This document shows, piece by piece, positions 34,242 to 47,788 of a DNA stretch of 64,000 bases. The translations under genes and the position numbers were made by a program. Source of the stretch: Calendula officinalis (lineage: Eukaryota > Streptophyta > Magnoliopsida > Asterales > Asteraceae); assembly GCA_963853835.1 (NCBI GenBank), contig OY970822.1, forward strand, positions 87,215,135-87,279,134, written 5' to 3'. How positions within the stretch are numbered: position 1 is the first letter of the stretch; every line of letters starts with the position of its first letter. The notes under the pieces are model-generated. The model saw nothing but the letters and a program-made list of their open reading frames with translations. It searched no databases and was not told the origin of the DNA.

Positions 34242-36586
34242 CGACTGGTTCAATTCTCAATTAATACTGATCGACTTTAAAATTCCCAAAATAGACCATG
34301 CGACAGCATTAACTACTGAGCATCACTAACTTTTGAGCAGTACTAAGTTTGTGCTAACAACATTAATTTTGAGCACTACTAACTTAATAACATTAACTTT
34401 TGAGCAGTAGTAATAAATTTTGAACAATACTAACTGGACACGTGGTGGCATTCTAGTGGAATAGCACGGTCGCACGGATTTTAGATTTTTTTTTGAAATT
34501 CTTGATTTGATTTGATATATATTAGGAAATCACCAAAAAATTTATGCGTTCACCAGTCTTCATTATTTTGAATGTTCGATCATATTGCATTTGCCTGTGA
34601 AATTAGTACACCCTCGAGAAGCTATAGACTATCATATCTTATTCCAGTTACAAATGAAGAGACAACAATAAATTTTCCAATTTTTTTCGAAAATTTACTT
34701 AAGTGATGACACCTTATTATATTTATAGGGATTCAACTGCAAAAAATACAACCTCATATTGTCAACTTGTATAGACATGGTTTGTTTTATTAATATATAA
34801 AAATAAAAATTTGGTAATGTGAAATCGAATGTGTGACATGTTTGCACCCATTAAATTATAGCGGTAATGAAGCCAACGACGCACACCGAATCGTACTTGT
34901 TTTAAGAGATCATAATGATATAATTTGGACAACTTTCTTGTTCTAGTAAGGAGGTTTGTATAAAATGTTTGTTTTCTTTTATATAAATATACTTTTAGTA
35001 GCCGATGTAATCCTTTCATAAATATACGTTGAATTCATACTTTTTGACCCAAATGGTGGATATGGATATATCAGTTACACTAAAATTTTTATCAAATCTG
35101 ATGTCATTTAAACAACCACATCATATCACTTTGTAGAAAATACTCACCACATCACCATACCCTCTCACATGTGAATGAGAGCCCACCAAAGAGTTGATGC
35201 ATTTTGGTCGTGGACGTCCGTGGTCGTGGTCACCCTTCGATCACGAGACCCCCCCCCCCCCCATCTGCATGGAGGGGGGGGGGGGGGGGTGTATTATCTT
35301 GCTTTCACAACCATGGAAGTTATCCACACACGGGAAATCTTTGTGACTCATACCTAGATGGATGGCAAGAGAAAAGAGGTATTTTTGGGTGGTATATGGT
35401 ATATTGATGTATTGATGTAGAACACAAAATAAGAACACATACGTTATTTTTTAAATACTTAGGACATTCTAATTCAAAACCACATTGATTCAAAGAATTT
35501 CATTGATTTGGTCTTCAAATCGACTCTAAATAACGAATTTTGGGAGAAAATTAACTTTATAAAAATTAAAGCTAAAAGTTCAAGTGTGTCAAACATACCA
35601 CCCTAAACAAAGTCTAAAATTTAAATAATAATAAATTTAACATGCAAATAACTTCCAAAATTCAACACTTTTTGGCCCCGAATGATGATTTATCAAGACG
35701 TAGTCCTCGTCACAAGCTTCGATTTAGCTGGTCTACGCATGAAATGAAAACTCATAGTATAACTTATGCTTATTATAGATCAACTATTTTTCTCCTATGA
35801 TCTTAGTCCTAATGAACAAAATGTATAGTTCTTACATATTTGGGCTACATTATATGTAGCATGAGTGTATGAATATTTTAGTAAATTTTGTAAGGGATAT
35901 CATGATTGTGAATAAGACCGCTCCCAACAATGCATCCAACTGATACCGTTAGTTGTTGTCAAATCAACGTCACGTCAGCTCATCCTCCAACCGACACTAA
36001 ACTGACATACACATGTCAACAATATCACTTCCCTTTAATTTTTTGAGACCCACCATTATAAAACACACACACAAAATACACCTTTGAACCCACCCACCAA
36101 ACTCACGGAAGACTCAAGCCTCCAAACCGGCGTGCACCCAACCGGCGGAATAAGTAACCAGGCGTGCCAACGGTGTACCTAACCAGCGGTGCCAACACGT
36201 CTAAGTATCTTGATTTTTAGATACGAAAAGAAAAACACTAAAGTAACACTCATATGATGCTAAAATAATTTTTTTACTTAATTCACCGTATCCACCGAAT
36301 GATTTAAGAATTTCCCACCCAGTCACCCACCTTTCTTATTTTAGCTAAAATTAATATATACTTTATTTTTGTCCAACAGATAGACGGTTTCTCTTGTTAT
36401 GGTGCGTGAGTTCCAATATCGTGACAAAATCTTCACCACAAGCATCTCCCCAAATTCAGATTCTCTTTCCACAATTTATACCTTCAAATCAGACACAATC
36501 ACTCAATTTCTGTTCAATTCTCTATCTATTCAATTCAGTTAGAGAATACACAAGAGTGTGTTTTTTGTGCATTTTTAGTTCGTTAC
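34242..36586. other. Gene-free region ending in the ZDS promoter and 5' UTR
   Basis: 34300-34430 is an imprecise short repeat of an ACTAACTTTTGAGCA word. 35249-35289 is a C-run/G-run palindrome. The last ~500 bp should hold the ZDS promoter and UTR, including a CA-rich stretch near 36060. I see no decisive promoter element. Confidence 0.45.
35249..35289. repeat. Homopolymer palindrome: 14 C then about 16 G
   Basis: A C run (35249-35262) is followed by a 10-base loop and then GG-A-like transition into a long G run (about 35274-35289). The arms are complementary and could form a hairpin or G-quadruplex/i-motif pair. Exact run lengths in such tracts are prone to sequencing error. Confidence 0.75.
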
Positions 36587-39500
36587 ATGGCTACCTCATC
36601 AACATCTACTACTTCTTCTCTGTGTTTTCCGGCCACTTCTGCTGCCGGAACTCGTAATTCTCTTCCGACTACTGATACATTCCTACGGTGTCGTCGAAGC
36701 CGTCAATTGACTCGATTGAAGGCTCACAAGTCTGTTATTCGGTCGGATTTGGATAGAGATGTTTCAGACATGAGAACGAATGGTAAATTAGGATTAATTA
36801 TGATCCGTCTTCGTTTAAGTGTAGCTCGTTTAGGTTAATAGCTGTCTAATTAGTTTGGAATTTCAGCTCAGGGTATTATTGGAATTGATTACTTCTTAAT
36901 ATCTTGATTTATTACACAATTGCCATAGAATTTGTTCTAAATATCTCCAGAATTTTTCGAATTATACTTGTTAGATAGTGAGTTAGTTACCAATTTTTGG
37001 AGCTGAGGAAGTATAATTGATTTTCTATTTGCTGTTGATTTACAGATTAATAATTAATTTTCGAAGTTTCATATGCTTGATTTTCCATTACTTGTACCGG
37101 CACTGCAAATTAGGATATCTCTTAAAATAATTAGCCTGAAAGCTCTTATTCATTGACTTATGATGAATATTCTTATTGGACAATGATATTTCAACTGTGA
37201 CAATGACGGTAATTAGATATATACATTCATTTCATATCTATTTCATTCTCACGTTGATTTTGACTCTTAAGTAAGGATAAAATTGTTTAAGTTGCAGTGC
37301 TATATGCATTTATTCTTTATCTGATTTCTTTTAGTAACATGACACGGTACTGAGTTAAGCTTTGGTTGTTGTATTACAAAAATATCAGCTCCAAAAGGAT
37401 TATTTCCTCCAGAACCTGAACATTACCAGGGGCCCAAATTGAAAGTGGCTATCATAGGTGCTGGCCTTGCTGGAATGTCAACTGCTGTGGAGCTTTTGGA
37501 TCAAGGGCATGAGGTTATAAAGTTTTTTCTTTCTTATCAGTTTTGCATTTGCTCACATTCCTGCTTAACTATCTTTAGTATATGACATACATTAAGCACT
37601 TCAGTTTGGTTAGTAACAACTATCTTGAAAAGTTCTCTTTAATGAAGATTAACCCTAAATAATTATCGGCCATAGATCTGTGTATACGTGTTTTTACCAA
37701 GATTTTATTAAAATTCTAAGCACACTTGAACTTGTTGAATCTACAGGTGGATATATACGAATCAAGGACCTTCATTGGTGGAAAAGTGGGTTCATTTGTT
37801 GATAAACGTGGAAACCACATTGAAATGGGACTACATGTTTTCTTTGGTTGCTACAATAATCTTTTCCGTCTTCTAAAGAAGGTGAGATATTTAAATGTTA
37901 TGTTAGTATGCACAATTTCATTTAAGTATAGCTTATTTCTGCCCTTAATATGTGTTAATTATGGTTTCTAGCTGTTCTTCTCATAGATTCTGTATGTTAT
38001 AATACAGAATCAAAACAATCACTATTGATACATGAATTTGATAAGTTTTTTGGGTTTGGAATTTAACTTAGGTTGGTGCTGAGAAGAACCTCCTTGTAAA
38101 GGATCATACTCACACTTTTGTCAATAAAGGAGGAGAACTTGGTGGTAATTGTCAAATCTTAAGTCACAAATTATTATTAACTTAACTTATGCTTCAATGT
38201 AAACAACATTTTTCTGTCACATACTTAATATAATCTTAATTCTATGTATTCACTACAGAGCTTGATTTCCGCTTTCCTGTTGGAGCACCATTACACGGGA
38301 TTAATGCATTTTTAACTACAAACCAACTTAAGGTAACATCATGTTGCTAAAAGCTTCTTAAAATGTATCAGTTTTGATTTAAAAGTATTTATCTTGTATA
38401 TTATTGTGTTGTGTTATGCAGACGTATGATAAAGCTAGAAATGCTGTAGCTCTTGCTCTAAGTCCAGTAGTGAGAGCACTTGTTGACCCAGATGGTGCAA
38501 TGCAACAAATACGCAACCTGGATAATGTAAGAACAGGTCGGGCAGGTTGGGTAGCGGGTCAAAGTTGTCTCTGAATATGTTGACTGATTTTACAGGTTAG
38601 TTTCTCAGAATGGTTTATGTCAAAAGGGGGAACACGTGCAAGTATCCAGAGAATGTGGGACCCGGTTGCTTATGCTCTTGGATTTATTGACTGTGATAAT
38701 ATGAGTGCCCGTTGTATGCTCACCATTTTCTCATTATTTGCCACCAAAACAGAGGCTTCCTTATTGCGAATGCTTAAGGGTTCTCCTGATGTCTATTTAA
38801 GTGGTCCTATTAGAGACTATATTGTAGAAAAAGGAGGAAGGTATCATTATATTAATTACTTTGTTTAATTGCAACACAAATCATCCATCAAAATATGCTC
38901 ATAATCATATTTAAGTGGTTGCAAAATCGCATTTGTTGTATAATTACTAATAATATGTTTATGGTTATTCAGGTTTCATCTCAGATGGGGTTGTCGGGAG
39001 ATTCTTTATGATAAATTAGCTAATGGAGACACATATGTTACAGGGCTTGCTATGTCTAAGGTATAGTTATTTTTAAAATATTTATGAATTAATTTTTTTA
39101 TTAATAATGGTCATACCAATAAGAAGTGCTAATCATGGTGGAGGATATATAATTTTTAATTAATTTTTGCAATTTGGCACAACGGCGGTGGATCAATAAA
39201 ATTGAGCAGAGTAGTGTTGACTTTACTTCCACTATAAAAGGGATCTTTTTAGTGTTAATAAAAGTAAGCAAACATGACTTAATATTATTAATTTAAGACC
39301 TAACTGAATAAGAATTGTTTCAAGTTTAGTGGAGCTTCTATTTAGTCCTTAAAACTAGAGAAAGCCTTATAAGTATCTTCAACTTTCAGTAATTAATAAT
39401 GTTGTAATCCTTGACTGATCTGGAAACCCATAAAAACTATTCTCAAGTTATATTTTCTTGAACTAAAAGATATATTTGTAAAAGCAATGTTTGTAGCTTA

Positions 39501-40844
39501 AACAATTTTTTTTCTATCTATATCTGGTTATCGGTTAATTTCCATTACTCAATTCGCCATGTTATCTAAACCAGCTTCACTTAAACAATATTGCATATCT
39601 TTATACTATATATAAGTCCGTTTAGTAAATTGATCATTTCTTATATATCTTTACAAAATGCAATAGAGGAGGATCTCATGCATATTGAGAAAACTAATCT
39701 CTTTGAGTTTTTGTAGGCTACTCAAAAGAAAATTGTGAAGGCAGATGCATATATAGCAGGTTCGTACCTATTTATACCCAAAAAAAGGGGAGAAAAAATA
39801 AAGATAAAATAATATTCTAGAAATTTAATTAATTATGAAAATTCCTTAAAATTGCAGCATGTGATGTCCCTGGTATTAAAAGACTGTTGCCATCTAATTG
39901 GAGAGATTGGGAATTCTTTGATGATATTTACAAACTTGTTGGTGTTCCTGTGGTGACTGTACAACTTCGCTACAATGGTTGGGTAACCGAAATGCAGGAT
40001 CTAGAACGTTCTAGGTAACCTTCTACTTATTTATTTTTCATATTCTTAAATTTTATAAATGTCTAAATTGAACTTTTTAATTTTAATTATAGGCAACTGA
40101 GGCAAGCAGCAGGGTTGGACAATCTCCTTTACACCCCTGATGCAGATTTCTCTTGTTTTGCTGACCTGGCACTCGCTTCACCAGAAGACTATTATATTCA
40201 AGGACAAGGATCATTGCTCCAGTAAGAAAATTCTTATAATCTTTCAATGTGTATTAATGAATTTATTTAATTCGTATACCACTTTTTATACAATGCAGAT
40301 GTGTGTTGACTCCAGGAGACCCTTACATGCCTTTACCAAATGAAGAAATTATAAAACGTGTTACGAAACAGGTTAGTGCCTTTTTAGGGGTATTATGGTC
40401 ATTTTTTAAATATTTTTTATAATGTTTATTATGTGTACTAGGTTTTGTCTCTATTCCCATCTTCCCAAGGTCTGGAAGTAACTTGGTCATCGGTGGTCAA
40501 GATTGGTCAATCTTTGTATCGAGAGGGACCCGGTAAAGATCCATTTAGACCCGATCAGAAAACACCCGTCAAGAATTTCTTCCTAGCTGGCTCATACACA
40601 AAACAGGTCTCAACATATATGTTGAAAAGTCAAACTTTGACAAGTCAGATGGAGATATTAACATTATTATTTTATTTATTTAATTCAGGATTATATAGAC
40701 AGCATGGAAGGAGCAACTTTATCAGGCAGGCAAGCTTCAGCATTTGTATGTGATGCTGGGGAAGAACTTGCAGCTTTAAGGAAAGTAATTGCTGCAATTG
40801 AATCCGTTGACACTGTTGGAGTTGATGAGCTTAGTCTTGTTTGA
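36587..40844 (+). CDS. ZDS: Zeta-carotene desaturase, plastid precursor, 14 coding exons
   Basis: FAD-dependent plastid enzyme that desaturates zeta-carotene via neurosporene to (pro)lycopene, between phytoene desaturase/Z-ISO and CRTISO in carotenoid synthesis. Exons: 36587-36782, 37389-37513, 37747-37881, 38072-38144, 38259-38332, 38422-38526, 38596-38840, 38973-39060, 39717-39759, 39858-40014, 40093-40221, 40299-40371, 40442-40606, 40689-40844. All introns are GT-AG, and the sum is 1764 nt, or 587 residues, within the plant ZDS range. The Ser/Thr-rich N-terminus (first ~50 residues) is a chloroplast transit peptide. The FAD dinucleotide-binding GAGLAG is at residues 89-94, followed by GGKVGSF and [11 protein letters not shown]. 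The C-terminal carotenoid-desaturase block [20 protein letters not shown] spans exons 13-14. No damage is seen. The start is the first ATG of the exon and gives a normal transit peptide. Confidence 0.96.
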
Positions 40845-42568
40845 AGCAACAACAGTCACATCATTATATAATTATTGATTAAAAAGATGTAACAAAATAC
40901 ATTATTAATTCACAAACTACGGTTTATTAGTCATTTCGATCGAAACTCATACGCGCACCTATGCATATACATATACATGATAATCACATACATATTATCT
41001 CATTTTACCATTTTACTATATTTATGAGATGAAACATAGCTGATTACTAAATGTATCAACTTATAAATATTTTTTTTAAGAAAGACAGATTCAAATGTAT
41101 TATATACATATCTTAATTGAGACTTGAACCAACAATATGTTGAAGTCTTTATAGCCAAATCAAAAATCGGTAGCGAAAATGTGAAAACATAAATGTTACA
41201 TTTTTTATTTTTTTTTTTTGTAATTGCTTTTTTTCAGTTAACTAAGTTGGACAATTCAAATGTAGTAACATTTATAGTCCTACTTTCATTTTAGTCACCA
41301 TCCAACCCTTTGCATAAGTTCCAACACCATCAAGTTAGATAGGCCACCACCATCTTTGTCGTCATATTAATGCCACCACCATTGACAATCACCTACAATA
41401 CGGCCACCATTAATATTTTTTCAAAAAAAATTAAATAAAGAAAAAAGTAGTAGACAATAATATTGCAAATATATACCTCATAACCAAAATGGTTAAGGGT
41501 TCGAAACACAAGCGTTATATACACTATCTTGTATAGTATGTTTGTTTATCTTGGTTCCTATACAAAATTGCTTTGAAAACACGAATTTGACAAGCATATA
41601 TGATGTTAAAAGAAAGTCCATTCTTTGTAGTCATATGATCCAAACATGATAAAGTGGAACAACATTTTGCGACCAGTTCACTGAAGTTGTAATCGGTCTC
41701 GACCTTAGTTGTGGCATACTAAAAAATGGAATATATTCCCCCTAAATTGGTTGCTGCAATCTGCATTAATCTTTCACCTAATTTAAGACAAGCTAGAAAT
41801 TGAACTTTGTGTTTTCAACAACCTTCTTGTGCATAATAAAATACAACTTTTATCATTGGCATACGTATCTATCTCAATCTACTTTTTCTGAACATTTTGT
41901 CGATCTTTTGATCAACATGGAGAAATCGTAAGTTTTCAATACCTAAACTTATGAAAAAATAAGTGGTTATAACCAAAAAAAAATCACACATGAAAGATCA
42001 TATTTTTCTGCGAAAGATAATTTCGGGAAAGATCTTGAAAACATGTTTTTTTTTTTCTTGTAGCACAATCTTCATGCTAGAAGATTTTAGTGCACAAAAA
42101 TTACAGTTTTCAACATATGTTACATTTTATTTTGTTGTAGACTAGTTTCTATATTAGAAGGGAAAATGTTTTTTAAAATAGAACAGAGTTTACTTATAGG
42201 GCATGTTTATGTGCTTCTTGAAAAAGTGTTTATCAACTTTCTGAAAATAAGTTTTGAAAAATAAAATCCATCTTCTTGAAATCTCCTTTCTGAAGCTTCT
42301 ACCAAACATATTTTTAACTCATCCCTCATTTGTTTAATTACCACATGCACGAAAAAAATAAATTTTGAAAACCATAGGCTAATAATGTGCAACGTTCAAA
42401 ACCCTGACAAGACTTGGAATCTGAGGCATACACAAAGCAAGTTGTTTAAAACAACCTTTTAATCCTATTACAAACATACCAACTCATACCAGCATTCCAC
42501 AACATAAACAGAAACAGTTGAAATAAAGAAAAACAAGAAAGAAAAAGAGAGATCTTTATAATTCTTAA
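40845..42568. other. Convergent spacer between ZDS and ACP
   Basis: Holds the 3' UTRs of ZDS (+) and ACP (-). Poly-T/poly-A runs and a tRNA-like snippet (AAAATGGTTAAGGGTTCGAAAC, about 41488-41509) are present. No gene or confident mobile element. Confidence 0.5.
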
Positions 42569-43570
42569 TTAAGCAGTGCTTTTGTCACAAAGCTTCTCAA
42601 TAAGATCTGCTGCATCCTGAACAGTTGCAATACTTTGGGCACTCTCTTCTTCCACAGTGATACCAAATTCTTCCTCAAGCCCCATCACAATCTCAACCTA
42701 CAAAAACCAATCCAACAATACTTAATTTTAATTATCTATTTTTTTATAAAATGATAGATGATTGAAGTACCGTGTCAAGAGAATCAGCTCCTAATGAAGC
42801 AAATTTTGATTCACCAGTGACTGAAATATCATCTTTTAGAGCCAACTGTTTTCTCACAATGCTGCACACTTTATCAACTGTCTCAGGCTTAGCCTGTAGA
42901 ATTCAAACAAAATGACTTCTTACCACAAGAACCATATATTAATAAATTTGAAAATTATTCATTAAGAATAAGTTTTATTAACTTACAGCACATGAAATCT
43001 GAAGACGACGGAAAGAGAGAGCGAGATTGCTTCTTCCTGAAATGGAAAAAGAAACCATCTTCAGACCAGAGATTCCAGTTGGTGCCTAAATGAAATTATT
43101 CAAGTAATGATTAGATACACAAAATTCAAAATTAATGAGACAAAATTGCATTGTGAATCATAACCAATCTCACAGATATGTTTTAATACTTGATAATAGG
43201 CAAACATGCAATTCTAGCTTTAAAACGAGACTCGTGCAAACTTGAGCTTTTAGGCGTTAAATTAAATTTCAATTACCATGAAATAACAACTCAACAGTCA
43301 ATTGTAATGTAATTTAGGACTTACGGATCACGATTTAACTACTAAAAGCAACATGAACATAGATTAAGAACAATTAAGCTTAACATATAAGCACGATCAC
43401 TTGTAAACAACACTATTTTTTCGAACAAACACAATAGTGAAACGAAATTCGATTGACAGCAAAAGAATATGTTACTGCAGATCACAAGGAGAAATCGGTA
43501 CCTGACACTGGCGTAGAAGCTGTGGAGGAGCAAGAAGGTTGCCGGTGGATACTCCGGTGAATGCCGCCAT
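42569..43570 (-). CDS. ACP: Plastid acyl carrier protein precursor, 4 exons
   Basis: Carries growing acyl chains on a 4'-phosphopantetheine arm for the plastid type II fatty acid synthase. Exons (minus): 43502-43570, 42987-43085, 42771-42893, 42569-42697, giving 139 residues and clean GT-AG joints. Residues 1 to about 56 (MAAFTGVSTG...) form a chloroplast transit peptide with Ser/Arg bias. The mature part begins near AKPETVDKVCSIVRKQLAL. The LGADSLD motif at the exon 3/4 boundary holds the attachment Ser94, followed by VEIVMGLEEEFGI. The acidic four-helix composition and length match plant ACPs. The exon boundary just after DSLDT is a known ACP gene feature. It lies head-away from VAP27 on the same strand and converges with ZDS. 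Confidence 0.95.
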
Positions 43571-44585
43571 ATGTCGATCGGATCGGAGATGAAATGAGGG
43601 TTTCTCGAAGAATCGGCGGAGAGAACGAAAAGCGTGTAGGCAGAGAGATTGGGAAATCCGCCTTACTATTGGCATAAAAATACGGATAAAAATTAAGTAG
43701 TTAAAAGATATGCAACACTTCTTAATCACGTTTTTTATTCAACATATTTTATTGATCATATTTATCTATGTAAAATCGAATTATATGTTGCTTAATTTGT
43801 ATTTTCATCTGAAATTATCTTTTCTATTTCTACATATAAAATATCATTAGATATCAAATTCTCAAATACAAAAATACAATTCTTTCATTTTCTTAGTCAA
43901 ATAATTTATAATGTAGCATAGTAACTTATACTCGTAACTTACTATTTTTAATTGTATATAAACATAACTATAATTAGATAATTAAATTTACTAATTAGTT
44001 ACAAGTAGTAATCAAAATATTACATCTTTAAAATTTAAACAAACTCAAACTATTTTTTCATCAACTTCTTCGATTTAAAGTCATATTTTTTATAGATGGA
44101 AAAACATTATAGGATAAATATTAGAACGTTTTTATTAACTTGTTTGAATTAAAACATTATGTACGCCTTATGCTATACCTAATTTGAGATCTTGGGACAT
44201 CTTTAGTCTTAAAAACGGGTCATGGAGCACACCAACAACATTTTCAATTTAAAGAATTTTCATCGTATTTTCGTACACGGATTTCTGTTTGATTGAATAC
44301 GGAAACTTAAGACCAATGGTAGTGGCTCTTGATCGTAGAAATATGGTATTTTCGCATATACAACATCCACCTAATTGGCACATTCAGAGGTTTCCCTTAT
44401 TTATAGGAGGTGATTTCTACACCACAATAATTACTCTATATACCACAATAAGTGGTCTACAATACGTGTATAATTTGTTTTAAATGTTGTGCAACTTAAT
44501 GCATGAAGTAATTTTTGTGGTGTAAATCACATCCCTTACATTAAAGAAACGCCTTTGAATGGTTTGAACTTTGAATCAAAGTTAA
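43571..44585. other. ACP 5' flank and gene-free spacer
   Basis: About 43571-43680 is probable ACP 5' UTR/promoter (minus strand). Beyond that it is AT-rich DNA. A short ORF at 44289-44483 has no recognisable family pattern. Confidence 0.45.
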
Positions 44586-45029
44586 TCTTACTACTTACTA
44601 ATGCATTTAGGCCTACCTCTTTTAGTAAGTTTAAGGAACTCCTTAATTTTAAGTTTAAAGAGATTTCCACTTTTATTAACTAAAAAAATAAAGTGTTGCT
44701 TACAGGATTCGAACACAAGATCTCTCCTAAGTAGTCACTATATGTTAACCACTTCAACTACTTGATTATTTTGATTTACTCCAGATACTAATATATATAA
44801 GTTTTAACGTCACCAGAACTCAACCATCATTTCTCTATTTAAAAGACTCATATTTACTTTCACAAAAAAGGTTAATTTCGGATCTGATCCTACATCACTA
44901 ATGTGAGCACCTACCATCACTACGCACCACCACTCATCACCATCGCTATTGTCATCACCACCAGTACTGTCGTCACTTCGAAATATAGTTAGGGGTATCC
45001 GCCGCCGCATTGCGCGAGTACCCTGCTAG
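44586..45029 (+). mobile_element. Non-autonomous Helitron 1 (444 bp)
   Basis: 5' end TCTTACTACT, 3' end a GC-rich hairpin region (GCCGCCGCATTGCGCGAGTACC) followed by CTAG. It is inserted between A (44585) and T (45030), as Helitrons do, with no target duplication. It shares 5' blocks (GCATTTAGGCCTACC) and the 3' hairpin with Helitrons at 48288-48688 and 52294-52756. It contains an inverted tRNA-like module (about 44697-44765). No Rep/Hel coding sequence. Confidence 0.85.
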
Positions 45030-45070
45030 TAGTTGTAAATATGTGTTACGGGTGTTAAAGGAAGCCGGCA

Positions 45071-45376
45071 TTGGGAAATTATGGTCGAATACCATCATTT
45101 ATGAAAGTGAAAGATCGCCACAACAATTGCACAAAGTGTATTTTTAATGAAGAAAAACTTGTTATATTAAAGAAGTCAAACCAATTAGTTCTCTATGATC
45201 TGTTAAAAGATTCGTATAGAGTAATATACGAGATGAATGCCTTGACAAGTCTTTGCAAATTATTCAGTCAAGTTAAATCACCAATCGCGACTAAACTAAT
45301 ATACTCGTTAAACTTGTATAAAAATCCACATAAACTCAAACATTACAATGTCCTTCACATGGTCAAACATAACTAG
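45071..45376 (+). pseudogene. Possible fragment of an F-box-associated interaction domain
   Basis: The 101-residue frame contains KLVILKKSNQLVLYDLLKDS, which resembles the final beta-blades of plant F-box-associated domains (usual pattern: G-[SN]-x-L-V-L-Y-[ND]-P-x-x-[NK]). Codons just upstream in another frame read VKEAGIGKLW, like the preceding VKE.G....W block, so a frameshift separates them. No F-box, no complete propeller. It lies between Helitron 1 and the VAP27 stop. The call rests on pattern memory alone. Confidence 0.3.
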
Positions 45377-45490
45377 CTTTACTTGGACTAAAAGTCAAAC
45401 ATATAGAGTATACACTAACCTGGTCAATGGTCAAATGCACCAGGTCAACTCGGTTTATAAACATAATAGCAATCTCAAGTATCAACTTGC

Positions 45491-47755
45491 TCATGAGCGA
45501 TTCAACGTGTATCCAAGGTAAAGGCTAGCAACTGCCACCACAAAAACAAACAACAATTGAAATCCAATCACTCCTGTTCCTGTGTTTTGATTGGTTCTCA
45601 AACCGTCCTGCAAATTAAATAAATTTGAGTCAACCTATAAAATACATGTTGACTTTGATGTATACATAACTTATTGCATAATATAACTTGTATATACAAG
45701 CACAAACAAAAAGTAAACACAAAATTGACCTGTCTAAGTATTGACTCGAATTCTCTTAGTTTTGACTTCATCTCTTCCACATCGTTGCTTAATCTCAATT
45801 CGTCTGTATGCTTCAGGTCAAAAGTCACCCAAAAGTGCATTTTTAACGCATGTACATTACTATAGAGATTTATAATTCTTGTAACGACGCTATGTATTTA
45901 TGAAAAATATTAAATATAAATAAAAAAAGGACAATTTTTTTTACCCGACCCGTACCCAAAAGTACCCTATAGCCTATAAAATAAGCTCTTACCATTGCAT
46001 GAGAGGTATTATTTTGAATTAATTCATGATTTGATTCTGTGGCTGCATTATATCTTGATATCCCATTCATTGGGGACAATGTTGGTGATACAGGTGGACT
46101 CACAAGAATCACTTTAAGCTTCTTTTCCTCTATGTACTTACCATCCTCTTTAGCAAACTGAAAATAAAAAAACAATCAATCAGATAATGGCAAACTTAAC
46201 CTAATTATTTACAAATTAACTGATTTGGGTCATGTTAGTAAAGGATCTAATTATTAAAAAAAAACAGGTCAAACGGGTCGATAATATAATCAAAATTCAA
46301 AATATACTAACCGTAGCAAATGTGATATGTTCCTCTTTTATCCCCCTGGGAACAATTGTACTTTGAATTAAGAATTTGTCTGTGCATGTGAAATCAGGAG
46401 TTGCTATTTCTTGGGCTTGCATAGTAACTGTAATGACACCAAAAAGAATATATTATAATTATATTCTTTAAAACATAATTAGACACAATATATTTAGAAT
46501 ATGAAACTTTATACAAGTGAATTCAATTAACCGCGATTTCAGCAAGGTACACCAAAACAATCTAAATTTTTTTAATTGTATACCTGATAAATCACATGTT
46601 AAATTTGGCTTGATAACTCCAGTATTTGGTCTGACACAATATTTTGATGAAGAGTTGGTTTTAATCTGCCAAAAAATTAACTCATGTGCTTTTATCGAAC
46701 GTTTAGAGAGAGAAAAAAAATCAATTTAGATATTGGAAACAAGGTGAGAACCTTAAAGGCAACATGGTGATCAGACTGATTGGTCAGTCGAATAGAACAT
46801 GTGCTTTGCTTCTTCAGTTCAACTAATTAAAATAGAGAACAAAAGCATGAAAGTTTAGCTCAGTGTGTGTATTATAAAACTATAAAAGAAAAAGAAAATA
46901 TAAATTGTAATACGGAAAAAATGAGATTTCATCTACAACATGTTCTACATTAAGCTATGTGAGCCTAATTACAATTGTAAAAACAGTAAAATTTTGACAA
47001 TACACTGCAATTTTTTATGCTGTAATCTGCATAGTTCACTCTCAGTCATTATTACATGTAAGACGCATTTAGGCCCTTGATTTAGGCATAATTAGTGATG
47101 ATTTGATTCAAGTTAAATTGATTATGTTTATCTTTTATACCCCGTGCTCTCTATTAAAAAGGTTTTTTCTAGCAATAAAACATTTAGTTGCAATTAAAGA
47201 GATACTGAAATTATGATCCTACATTGACTGTTATGTTGCATTGATCAAAATGTAATTGTACGTCTGAACTCTGATTGAATGATCAATTCCAAATGTTTCT
47301 ACATTTGGAACTATATGTATACATCGATTGTATTCATTAATATAAGAGTATGACCCCTATTAGTTGATCAAAGTTATGAATTATGATAAGAATCATGAAT
47401 TACTATAAGATTATAAAGTTCTGAAAAAGTACGAAAATGACATGATAAAACCTAATCTATGCCACTAATTAATAACTGCTATTAATGTATTTAGTGACTT
47501 TTTTTCTTTGACAATATGCAGGCACTTTAGTCTGCTTACATGGATGGTGGCCCTAATGTTGAGTAGGGGTAGATAACTACTACAGGCTCTACAAATACAC
47601 AATATAGTTCTATTCAATTTATACGCATCAAGTTTCATGATCTCAGATTTAGCTTCTAACAGAACTAGATTGCAAGTAAACAAATCAAAGAGATCAACCA
47701 GCTTACATGTGAATCTAAGTTCGTCAGGTTGAACCTCCAAAAGCTCCATGTTCAT
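45491..47755 (-). CDS. VAP27: VAP27-like vesicle-associated protein (MSP domain, tail-anchored), 7 coding exons
   Basis: ER membrane protein of the VAP33/VAP27 family, which tethers ER to plasma membrane and cytoskeleton and binds partners through its MSP domain. Coding exons (minus): 47707-47755, 46752-46822, 46584-46665, 46312-46427, 45993-46157, 45730-45810, 45491-45607, totalling 681 nt or 226 residues. MSP domain residues about 4-120: ELLEVQPDELRF, FELKKQSTCSI, the signature KYCVRPNTGVIKP (48-60), VTMQAQ and CTDKFLIQS. A variable linker follows, then a short coiled coil (HTDELRLSNDVEEMKSKLRE), and a C-terminal membrane anchor at about residues 200-222 with only a few lumenal residues. 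An additional 5' UTR intron is likely (47789-48099, GT-AG on the minus strand). A second ATG two codons later could also start translation. Slightly shorter than Arabidopsis VAP27-1. It looks intact. Confidence 0.92.
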
Positions 47756-47788
47756 CTTTGCATCCAAACTTCGCACAGGATCAGAAAA

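Noticed and set aside
36587..43570. ZDS and ACP as a plastid metabolic gene cluster
   Set aside because: They are neighbours and both plastid-targeted but belong to different core pathways, and ordinary housekeeping neighbours (VAP27) follow. Nothing indicates co-regulation.
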